The translations under genes were made by a program, and so were the position numbers. The notes under the pieces are model-generated. The model ran no database searches. It was not told the origin of the DNA and saw only the letters and a list, made by a program, of their open reading frames with translations. This document shows positions 31,101-41,000 of a DNA stretch of 41,345 nucleotides, piece by piece; positions within the stretch are counted from its first letter, which is position 1; each line of letters opens with the position of its first letter. The stretch is taken from positions 1 through 41,345 of the forward strand of contig JABXIJ010000062.1 in assembly GCA_013373105.1 (NCBI GenBank), read 5' to 3'. Source of the DNA: Flavobacteriaceae bacterium. GTDB lineage: Bacteria; Bacteroidota; Bacteroidia; Flavobacteriales; Flavobacteriaceae.

Positions 31101-34100
31101 ACTTTCAAGTTTATATAATCTTAATAAAACAGCTCAAGCCCCTTACAGGTACTCTCAGGGTTTGCCGTTAGTCTATTTAACATCATCTTCACCTGTAGAA
31201 TTACTTTTAGGGTTTTCTGGGCAGTCAAAGGACATCAGTGTTTGGCCCCCAAATGATACCGGGTATGAAGGTACATGGGATGGGAGAAAGTTTCCAATAG
31301 CCCCCTCTGATTTTATCATTTCGTCTGGCACGATTTCAAATATTCAATTCTTTGGATTATCGGAAGATACAGACGAATTTGGTAATAAAGAACAACTCTT
31401 TAGAGCTCTTTACACCCCTGCGAGTGCTTTTAATGGCTTTGTAGAGATTACTCATCGAGCTGAATCTTTCCAAAATATAACTGGAAATAACAATATAGAA
31501 TCTAAGAAACAATTTATTCTAGATACTAACACCCCTAGTTTAAGCTTAACCTCTTTTACCTTAAATGGTATTCCAATTAGCTATGAGTCAGTTACCAATG
31601 AATCTGATTTGATTATTGAGCTTAAAACAAGTGAGCCCATCAAAGGTTTAGAGCAAGATGATATTAGTTTTTGGGGGCGAACAGAAGGTGTTATTTCTAA
31701 TTTTGAGAGACTAGATGATTCTAATTATCGCTTTAAGGTAAATCATTTCGACGGGGATGGTGTTTATAACATTGATATTTTTAAAAACCGTTTTACTGAT
31801 CTAGCAAACAATCCCAATAACTCTAGATTTAATTTTAAATGGTATTATGATACCACATCACCTTCAGTTTCCATTGAAATTCTGAACGGAAACAATCCTA
31901 TAAACGATAATGAATTTGTAGCTGATCAGGATGTTACCATAAAATATGTATTTAATGAGTCGGGAATGCATTCAGGGCCAACAGGCGAGGCTTTAATTCA
32001 ATTATTAAATGATAATGCCTCCAATATTAGTTTTACATCTGCAAGCTTTAACAGTGCTAATCAAATTATCACAGCAACAGGAGTAATCTCTGACACTATC
32101 ACAAGCCCTGCTGAAATTACTATTGATTTTCCAAAGGATATTTTTAAGGACAGGGGTGGTAACTTAAATACGGAGGCCAACCAGCGCTCATTTATTTTTG
32201 ATGACAATGTTCCGGAACCTATTATTTCATTAAAGTCTACTTCAGTTGACGAATTAGTAAATAGAGGTCGTTATAATGTAGCTACTATTAGTGTAACTTT
32301 TCAATTTTCAGAAGAACTTGGAGCGCTAAATAGCTCTTTAAATTTAAGTGAGCTTGAATCCATTCTTTCTTCTCAGTTACCTAATGGAACGTTATCAAAT
32401 TTGCAACAAGAAGGAAACAGCTACATAGCAGAGGTGTCAGGGTATAGTGACGGAGAGTTAACCATAAAGTTTCCAAAGGACTTAGTTTTTACTCTATCTG
32501 GTGTAAAAAATATTGAAGCGACTAGTACTGTCATTTATGACGGCACTCCACCAAATGCTATTATAACGGTATCAAAAGGAGGTGGGGTATTACTGGATGA
32601 GGGTTCGAATACCAATCAACAAAACCTTAACGTTACCATTGTAACTTCAGAAATCACTCAAGATTTAGCTATTGAGGATTTAATCGTAACTGGAAGTGTT
32701 AATTTATCTCCTTCTTTACACAAAGTAGATGACTACACCTATTCTTTAACTTTAACAAATACCTCGAGTGGTCCAGTAACTCTATCATTAGCTGCTAATA
32801 AATATTCTGATTCTGTTGGAAATTTTAATAGTACCGATGCTAATTTTAGTTACAACTTTGATAACATAAGACCAATTCCTTCTATCACCTCCTCGGGGGT
32901 CTCGGGGGATGGAGTAGCTCTACAAAATGCTGTACCTATTCAACTTAATTTTTCTGAAGCTGTTGAATTTTCTTTGGGTAATGACAACCTTGAGAATTAC
33001 ATTTCTTCGCTCGTTACAAACGGAAGGGTTAGTGATTTTTCAAAAGGGGAAGATGGTACCATTAACTTTATTGTTAACAGAGTTGCCAATGGGACGGTAT
33101 CAATTAACTTACCAGAAAATGTTTTTTATGATACCCATGAGAATGGAAACACTTCTGGGACTTATAGTTTTGATTTTAATAACACTATTGAATTAACAAA
33201 AGTTGAAATTAGCTCTAACAATAGTTTAGAGCAAGACTATACCCTATCATATGCATGGGGTAATGCTCAACAAACTAGAGTTGTTCCAGGAACAAGAAGT
33301 CTTTTCAATCAAGGTGTTATTGACCAACTGTATGTCAATAACACTCATTCTTTAACTTTTTATTTTGAATCAAATGCTGAGATTCAAGATGTTGAAATTT
33401 CTATAGATGGAAAAACCTATTACCCTAGTAGTGTTAATAATGATCCTACAAAATGGGAATTAATTTATCCGGTAAGTAATAGTTCAAATGAAGGAAAAGT
33501 AGAATTTGAAATAAAATTTTCAGATACTACATCGAAACTTCAGCCATTGGTAACTGAAACTACTGATAATATTTATTATACTAAAGATTTTACTCCACCT
33601 GTATTTGAGATTCAATTATTTAGGTTTGATGAGAACGGAAAAACTAAAATTGAAGATTTTACCAAATCACTACTACCTGTAAAACACAGTTTAAAGTTAA
33701 GTGCAAGTGAAACGATTTATGATCAATTAGCATATCAGAATGTTCAGGGTATTCCTGCTAATTCAGCCGATAAGATTTATAAGGGAAATTTAGCGCTTCT
33801 AGCTGCAGAAATTCAATATATAGAAGACAAGTCTCCGAATTACCATAATGCTGATTTATATAACAGGATAACAAATTCGGTTCCATTGGAGAGCAGAAAT
33901 AGTAATTATTATAATGGAGATTTTTTTAATATTTCCTATACGTATACTTCGGAAGATTTACTCTTTCATCCACAAAGAGGTACTAGTTCTTACTCAATTT
34001 CGGTTCCTGGTGGGTATTTTATGGATCTTGCGGGTAATAAATCATTACCTGCTTCGCTAAATAATCTTAAACTAATAGATAGTGGCACCTTAGTTACATC

Positions 34101-35025
34101 ATCAGAAGCCCAAATTGAAAAGAAAAGTTGCGAATATGTTACTTCAGCAACTTTTTCAAGAAGCAGAATAAATTCATATGCATACACTTATTTTGAAACG
34201 GATATCATAGTTGAATTATCAACAGATATAAGTTCTAATTCAATTGAAATTCTTGAACCGTATAAAATCCGAGAGATTAAGAGAGATTTAAGAACTGCAA
34301 AGGAAACATATTACCATAGTTATGAATTATCGATTGATTTTGAATTAGATATTGATAAAACTTCTTGGGTAAGATTTAAAACTATTGATAGAGCTAGTGA
34401 ACCCACAGTAGCAGAAACTTCTGATGGATCAGGCTACACCGAATACTTCCAACAAAGTTATTACCCATATAAATGGGAAGAAACTGAAAGTTATACGGAG
34501 TGGCAATTAATAACTATTAATGAAAATCCAATTGAAGTTTCTGGAGTAAATCAAATTTGTGGTTTAGGCCAGACAGAATCTTATACAGTAAATACTTCTG
34601 GCGGTAGTTGGTCAGTTTCTGATGAAACCATTGCAACTATTGATGCTAGCAGCGGTGTATTAAAAAGTATTAAAGCAGGTGCTATTGAAGTTAAATATAC
34701 TACCGCAGATGGTTGTACTTATACGAAATCACTTGAGATTTTTAATGCCACTGAGGTTAATATCACGGCGAATGGGCAAGTTGAATTTTGTGAGGGGAAT
34801 AGTGTAAAACTAACTGCTGATACCTCTAAGAATCTAGTTTGGTATAAAGACAATGACCCATTGCCACAGATAACTTCTTCTGTGTTGAATTTAGAAAATA
34901 ACTCTGATTCAGGAAGTTATAAGGTTAAGTATAATACCCCATGTGGATCAATTTGGTCGAATGAGATAAGAGTAAAGGTGAATAGTAAACCATCACCTAG
35001 TAAGGTTAACTCAACAAGTAACTAA
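28114..35025 (+). CDS. Giant secreted Ig-repeat protein (2303 residues)
   Basis: A hydrophobic N terminus (HILLLMFFVSLKLFSQ, residues 24-39) looks like a signal peptide with a long leading region. Residues about 45-320 are rich in Tyr, Trp, Pro, Asn and Ser (HKYDWVHPNQYDF, NTPNPYMDPNYRIIFGGDWG) and match nothing I know. Residues about 323-465 resemble the first domain of gliding-associated surface proteins (NNSPVPYDFG, DKEGDLLIYRWEPI, YKDGQLIGTIQNI). About 500-630 is cadherin-like (NYSDPDNDNVTIQI). From about 631 to 1690 there are about eight bacterial Ig-like units (Big_12-like, with FSE, ISNF and DxxGN signatures), with an odd insert near 995-1135. A Big_2-like unit lies near 2142-2213, then a final Ig-like unit. 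No type IX sorting domain is visible at the C terminus. The next giant gene starts 6 bases later. Probably an envelope or surface protein; the ligand is unknown. Confidence 0.85.
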   Translation: MSIFSIRFILLKTLQIGYVLLSRHILLLMFFVSLKLFSQLPPHPQLNANNKHAVVGAYHKYDWVHPNQYDFLSGSPKNTTANKLRLQVYYFTLFDREELLFTYTNMPSEFNDLFVFRPRRSYARKGEGAPYGRGFPASSQYEIRTYYGKSTTFFPPTWEKQNLNWPFGSSGTSSFLSQYYADFYPEARESNSGENSYSLTGAYWSQMYRHKNSSHSLPTRWNYGPGRGSIPNQRDPIVEYFIPDAFWTDHDYFRMETFSALMPNTGRWYNTPNPYMDPNYRIIFGGDWGSYIFSQNSYIFPFVNQSGQKVTLLNNSPVPYDFGMQGAYSNSESFFSSFAQDKEGDLLIYRWEPIVDITNGLNRFNGKTDSYPERYGADQTFNHLLIYTDGYSTSNPIKYDPDFDPDITDDFYINPYSGSVKFFNEPDPTNRQLRLASVAIDQYKDGQLIGTIQNIIPYFPQPFEGGNKRPLISFTSDQNIETKTSFDFDTDIDSKPDLIIPNWSKNPNETRNRISHKQVNNNGEVLLHAMDVEEGGNIKFTINYSDPDNDNVTIQIIPVIPDLFDRYPWTLTDDGNGSAEFEWDVPLDISEFSSLQSYSFMFMVYAEDNGGILNDLNGQNIEPFSITVHDGPGVVISSTLVTTGETTNDQSIPIRIDLTNIESSESGSLVFELEEDDFIITNASISDLEKSEDGRFYTATLNPGTDPESAPVSTSIKLPRNVFNLTKTGGHGINTVEVPNSESNLFEWTSNQIRPTVEFEFFDSSGNSLSNNVKNNSPYIVGKVIPSVLTDNFALGDISLVAENASIGGFSKVVGIDQTYYTFKISADDNTEGTVKFSIDANVFSDNIGNQNLEGNLVGDNSVKLFEWSFDRNRPSVTISNPFENATEATNDLTGQIVFSLSEAISFQGNTLDEVANSTELSTKLIGSLNTSTTNAYFTNFSYNVNTPNQFTATVNHSGGNRTATLICPEGVFLDLYGNKSTEETSSHSYNLNLPRLSSLYNLNKTAQAPYRYSQGLPLVYLTSSSPVELLLGFSGQSKDISVWPPNDTGYEGTWDGRKFPIAPSDFIISSGTISNIQFFGLSEDTDEFGNKEQLFRALYTPASAFNGFVEITHRAESFQNITGNNNIESKKQFILDTNTPSLSLTSFTLNGIPISYESVTNESDLIIELKTSEPIKGLEQDDISFWGRTEGVISNFERLDDSNYRFKVNHFDGDGVYNIDIFKNRFTDLANNPNNSRFNFKWYYDTTSPSVSIEILNGNNPINDNEFVADQDVTIKYVFNESGMHSGPTGEALIQLLNDNASNISFTSASFNSANQIITATGVISDTITSPAEITIDFPKDIFKDRGGNLNTEANQRSFIFDDNVPEPIISLKSTSVDELVNRGRYNVATISVTFQFSEELGALNSSLNLSELESILSSQLPNGTLSNLQQEGNSYIAEVSGYSDGELTIKFPKDLVFTLSGVKNIEATSTVIYDGTPPNAIITVSKGGGVLLDEGSNTNQQNLNVTIVTSEITQDLAIEDLIVTGSVNLSPSLHKVDDYTYSLTLTNTSSGPVTLSLAANKYSDSVGNFNSTDANFSYNFDNIRPIPSITSSGVSGDGVALQNAVPIQLNFSEAVEFSLGNDNLENYISSLVTNGRVSDFSKGEDGTINFIVNRVANGTVSINLPENVFYDTHENGNTSGTYSFDFNNTIELTKVEISSNNSLEQDYTLSYAWGNAQQTRVVPGTRSLFNQGVIDQLYVNNTHSLTFYFESNAEIQDVEISIDGKTYYPSSVNNDPTKWELIYPVSNSSNEGKVEFEIKFSDTTSKLQPLVTETTDNIYYTKDFTPPVFEIQLFRFDENGKTKIEDFTKSLLPVKHSLKLSASETIYDQLAYQNVQGIPANSADKIYKGNLALLAAEIQYIEDKSPNYHNADLYNRITNSVPLESRNSNYYNGDFFNISYTYTSEDLLFHPQRGTSSYSISVPGGYFMDLAGNKSLPASLNNLKLIDSGTLVTSSEAQIEKKSCEYVTSATFSRSRINSYAYTYFETDIIVELSTDISSNSIEILEPYKIREIKRDLRTAKETYYHSYELSIDFELDIDKTSWVRFKTIDRASEPTVAETSDGSGYTEYFQQSYYPYKWEETESYTEWQLITINENPIEVSGVNQICGLGQTESYTVNTSGGSWSVSDETIATIDASSGVLKSIKAGAIEVKYTTADGCTYTKSLEIFNATEVNITANGQVEFCEGNSVKLTADTSKNLVWYKDNDPLPQITSSVLNLENNSDSGSYKVKYNTPCGSIWSNEIRVKVNSKPSPSKVNSTSN

Positions 35026-35031
35026 GATAAA

Positions 35032-38000
35032 ATGAAAAAGACTTTATTTATTATTGTAACCTGTTTTGCTTGGAGTTTTAGTTACTCTCAGTCTGTTTTG
35101 AAATACAATAAGGTTCAAGTTAAATATTCTGATTTGGATCTAACGGGTTCGCCATTTAACCAACTTCCATCTAATTTTGGCGAGACTTTTGATCAAGAGT
35201 ATGAATTCCAATTTAAATTGATCAAAAAAGAAACAGGGGAAATTATTTATACTAGAAACAGATCTGGAAATTATTTATATAATAGCTTTAAAGTTGGAAC
35301 TATAAGTAATGAAATCAACAGCAACACCTATGATTTATTTTTCGATCAAAATAGAATGAAGGAAATAGCTCCTTTAGCGCCTGATGGTATTTATAATAGT
35401 AATGGTGAGATTATAACAATTGTTAATCACATTTTATATCGTATTGAAGATTCCAATTTTAATGGGATTGATGATAATTTTGAAGCTGATCTTGATGGAG
35501 ATGGAAATACAGACGCAGGTAAGTCAGATATAGACGGGGACGGTATTGTTGATGAATATGACAATGATAAAGATGGAGATGGGCTTCCAAAAAATGATCG
35601 ATGTGAAAATGGAGGTATAGGATGGAGTAATAATTGTTTTTATTCCCCATTAGATACTGATGATTCTAATCCTGATAGCGATGGAGATGGCGTTATTGAT
35701 GGACTTGATATGGATTATCTAGCCTCATGGGTTACTGAAACAGAGGAAGGTTCTGGTATTGCTAAAGATTCAGACAATGATGGTTTTGCTGATTATTATG
35801 ATAATGATGCAGATGGTGACGGGCTTTTTAAATATCGATCAGATACTGATGATTCTAATCCTGATATTGATGGCAATGGCGTAATTGATGGAGAAGAGGT
35901 AGATACTGATAATGATGGTTACACTGATTATGCAGAGGTATTAGCGGGTACAGACCCTTTTTATCCCGGGGATACTCCTAGTTCTGGTCCAATTTACCCT
36001 GATCTTGAATCGGCTATATTCGGTTCAAACAGTACTATTATTCGAAATTTTGACTCAGTATCTGGTGATATAACCTTTAATATAGAGCCAGATACAACGT
36101 ATGATTTAGTCGTAGATCTTCTTTATCAAGATGCCTCTCAAGTTTCAAATACTGTATTAACCTTTACCACCCCTTCTTCGCCAATATTTCAAGCACCTAA
36201 AGAGTTTGAGCCAATTAATACTAAACTACTTAGTTTTAATTATTCAAATTTTGATGATGAACAAAATAAAATTGGAACTTATGGTTTTAAAGGATCTTTA
36301 CAAAATCAGTATTTAACTGCTTTTTCAGACTCACATCCAGAAGAAACATTATATGGGTATTTTGAACCAGGTACCGAATATACTAATACTGGACCTCAAT
36401 TTGTGAACAGGTATCCAGTTAAGTTTAAACTCATTGGTGATAATGATTTGCCATATACTTGGACAGAAATTCAATCAGTAACTCTATCCTTGCTTGATAG
36501 TGAGTCTAACCCTATTTCATCAGGTATTTTAACAGGAACCTTAACACGAGAGGTAAATGATGAAGGGTTTGTGTCCTTTGATGATTTAAAAATAACCCAA
36601 AACGGCTCTTATAAAATCGTAGCAACTGTTGATGACACCTCTGTAACTTATACAACAGCACAAATTGAAATAAAACAGGATCCCGAAGACTTTAAAAATC
36701 CAGCTGGGTTCATACTAAGACCAGGTTCAACTGTGGTTGCGGGTAATAGCGTTACCCTATATATTGATCCTGTTGATTCAGATGGAAAAGTTCTGGTTGG
36801 ATACGACGAAAAGACTCGAGGGTATTTAGAGAACTATAGCTTTTCAATGAGCTATAATATAAATTTTAAACTTTTTAAGCCAAGCGGATCACAAATTTAT
36901 CCTAGTAATACTCCGAGAATTGAAAAATCCAGTGCTAACGAGAATATCATTGTTGTTCCGGTAGACTCATATTTAGCTGAGAATGGACCCTACAGTGTTA
37001 GTTTTACATTACAAAAAGCATTTGACACACCTACATTTGACATTAGCGGAACTTTTAATGTAGAATTACCTCCTGACTATGGTCAAAGTTCTTTATCAAC
37101 ATCTAAAAAAAATGTTGGAGGAGATGGTTTAGATTCTGCAACTATTACTATGCAACTTAAAGATGCAAGTGGAACTAATTTTACATCCCCTTCTTCTGCT
37201 TCAATTACGTTTCAACTTATAAGTGGAACAGCATCATTAAGTGATGTTACAGATAATAACAATGGTACTTATTCTGTAGAAGTTTCCTCTACATCTTTGG
37301 GAGAGGTTAAAATTGGAGCTAAGATAGATGGAGTTACTCTTATAGGATATTATTGTTGGGACGCTTACTATGATGAATCCCTTGGATATAATGTAAGAGG
37401 AGGTTGTGAATGGCGTGACGAAATAATAACGTTAAATTTTGTCCCTGGAGAACCTAGTTTGGTTGAATCTAAATTATCCATTGATAAAGATGTTCTTAAA
37501 CCTGATAATGAAGCATTTACCTATGTTGATTTAGCCTTAAAAGATGCTGTAGGACATATCGTTACAAACCTTTCTGATTATTCAATTTCAGTGCAAACAG
37601 ATCTAGGAACCCTTGGCGATTTAAATGACAATGGAAATGGAATTGTAACATTTAGATTTAGTCCTGGTGAAGTTCCCGGTATTGCTACTATAAATGCTTT
37701 CATTGGTGATCAAAGAATCGATGACGAGCTAAGAGTCATTATTTCGGGCTCTCAAGGACTGGTTCTAGATAATAATCTAAGTGACCTTTCTGCTGGCGAA
37801 AATTTCGATTTAAACGTCAATTTAATTGATGGTTTAGGAAATACAATAACATCGGGAACTGGTACGATATCACTTCAGTTGTATGATAACTCTAATCCTG
37901 AACTTATATTATTAGGCACTGCAACAGCGAATTTAGTCAATGGGGTAGCCAGTTTTTCGAGCTTATCGATTAATAAATCAGTGAGCGATCTAAAGCTTCA

Positions 38001-41000
38001 AATCTTATCAGATAATCCAGATCATGTTGAAAGTTTAACAAACGCCTTTTCAATAAAGCCATCAAGTATAGATTTTACGAAAACTGATATTTATTTCGGT
38101 AGAAGAACTCTTGCTTCAGATGATTCTAGTATCATTCCTATAACAATTCAATTATATGATACTTATGGTAATAGAGTAACTGATTTGTCGAATAATACAA
38201 TTGCATTATCTACTACAGCCTCTCATACGATAACTACTCCTGATGTTTCTAGCAATGGGTTAATTACAGCCAACCTAACAACAAATGCTATAAGTGAAAC
38301 TATAGATTTAATAGTAGGAATTGATAGTTACTCAACTACAATAAGTCATAATCTGAAAGGTGTTGAATTATGTCCAGGCTCATCAATTGTATTAGAATCT
38401 GTAAACTATGATTATGAGTACCAATGGTTTAAAGATGACACCCCTATAGATAATGGAATAGGTAGAACAATAACAGTTTCTGATAGTGGGATATACTCTG
38501 TTCAAACTACTAATCCTCAGACCTGCGACAGCTTTATTGAAGATTATTTTCTTGTTAGGGTTTTAGACGACACTGCTCCAATAATAACAACAAGTGAAGC
38601 AACCTCTATTTTCTCTAATATCGATCAAAACGGTAATTGGATTGAATCTTTAACCATTACCTCGTCAGAAACCATTAAACCATCTAGATGGTATAAAGAC
38701 GGCGTTATACTTCCAGATCAAACCTCTAGTACACTAGTAATTAATGAACCAGGAACATATGTTGCACAGTATGAAATTACCGACGGATGCTATTCTCAGT
38801 CGAGTAACCCATTGACATTCACATATAATTCACTTCCTGTAATTTACGGACCAGACTACATAGACGATTCAAAAGCAGTTTCATTTATAGCTTCAACAAG
38901 TCCAAATGAAACTAATCCTTGGGCTGTCGATTCCGATAATGTTAGCATAACTAATGAAGGGATACTCTCTATTATAAATAGTAGCGATCAGTCATATGAC
39001 TTTGAATTAACCTTTACGGACGTAAATGATAAAATTGCTACCAAAACGGTTACTTATTCACCTGCCCCGGTAATTACCATATCAAATGGTGACATACCTA
39101 TAAAGACACCAAGTACGACTTCAAATCTTAATGATAGTCAGTCAATACCATTTATAACAGTATGTACGAATCAACCTGATATTCAGTTATTAGGAAGTGG
39201 TTCTCCAAAGACCTTTACAGAAGATGATGGTACATCCTCGCTAATAGCTTGGAACGTCGAAACTGTTGAAGATACCGGAGATGCTGATGATGAGGCTGTA
39301 GCAACGATACTCGATACTGGAATACTCACTATTCATTCTACGGGAACAGTTAGAGTTTCATACACGAATTCATTTGACTTAACGGCCTATTTAGATGTTA
39401 TTATCGAAGATCCTAAACTCGATGGTGTAAGGACAAACGATAATGGGGATATTCTTTTGTTAGTAGGAGAGACAGTTTCGTTAAACTATTTATTACACGA
39501 AGAGGTGCTCTCAGGTACATGGAGCATTTCAGATCAATCTCACGTACAGCTTTCGGGTGAAGATCTTACAGGATTAACAGCGGGCTTGGCATCTTTAACT
39601 CCTAATAGTGATTTTGGATTATGTGTAGGGAATCAACCTATTAATATAATCGTTTCAGAAGCACCTGATGTCGAAATTGATATTGACGATGATGAAATAA
39701 AAACTACAGGATCATTGGTAACCTTTAACCTTACTGAAGAGAGCGCAGATTTCGATGTCTCTAAAATCAAGTTAAAGGGAAATCTACGTTTAAACAATTT
39801 TAATCGAAATGATAGTAGGGAGTACAGAGCTGAAATTATTCCTAATGATAATGCATCGAATTTAGACGTTGAAATATCTGTACCTGCCTATCGATTTAGA
39901 TCACAACAAGGGGTTTTGAACCGAATTAATGTGGTTAAAAAGATTATTTCAGTTAAGGAGTCTGACTTGAAAGATGGGATCTACGATTTTAGCTCATCCC
40001 TTGGCCCTGACTTCACCCCTGGTAAAGTGTCAAATTACGAGCTAGTGGATAATGATGGTTCAACTATTGAAATCCCAACTGGTTCCTCGAAAATTGAGGC
40101 TATAGGTAAAGCCAACAGGCTTAAAAACTATTACGTTAAGGACAACTTTAAATTTAAGGTAAAAGCAACCAATAATTTAAATTTAACCACGCTTCATGAT
40201 GTTGTAATCAATGTTATCGAAGAGCAAGATGCCGATGGAATTCCTGGAATAATTGAGCGAAAATTAAGTGGTTTTTCTGGGCATCTTTCAGGTGACAAAA
40301 TTGATGATGAAGGAGAGCCTGATTGGGATAAAAATGGAGTTCCGGATAGGCTTCAGTCAAATATCGCTCATACACCCTTTGGAAGATTGGATAAGTTTCA
40401 AAAGGTTATAGATTATGTATCAAACCAGTCTTCAATTGATGATTTAAGTCCTGATGATTATGCAAGAGTCATGGTGGGCGTTAAAGGCGATGATGATTCA
40501 TATTCACTAGATAGTAAAGCTGAACTCTTCGGTCTTTCAACGGGAAATAATCCTGATGTAATTGTAAGAGGTGGGCAACAAGTTGCTGATTTTGGTTCAG
40601 GTCTTTTAACTTTTGGTGCAGGCCCCATCGGAGATGAAGGATTAACCGATATAGATCCAAACAGAGATGGTGTTCAGGTTCAATTTATTCTTGAATTTAA
40701 TACTCCAATACCTGGTAATACCTTTTTAAAGCAAGATAATAATGGAGACTGGAAATCATTTACTGCTTTAGATTCATCTGTTGATGGAGCTGTTTTAACC
40801 AAGACTGATGATGGTAAAATCTCAGAGATGGTTGTTACTATCACAGATAATGGACCTTGGGATTCAGATGAAAGAGTTGGTTATGTTTTAGATCCTGGTG
40901 GGATCGCAAGTGCTTCCTCTTATGTGAATGCTCCCGATGAAATCTATAACATTGCGTCGAATGGACCAAGTCCTATTAAACCTGTTTTTTCTGGTACTGG

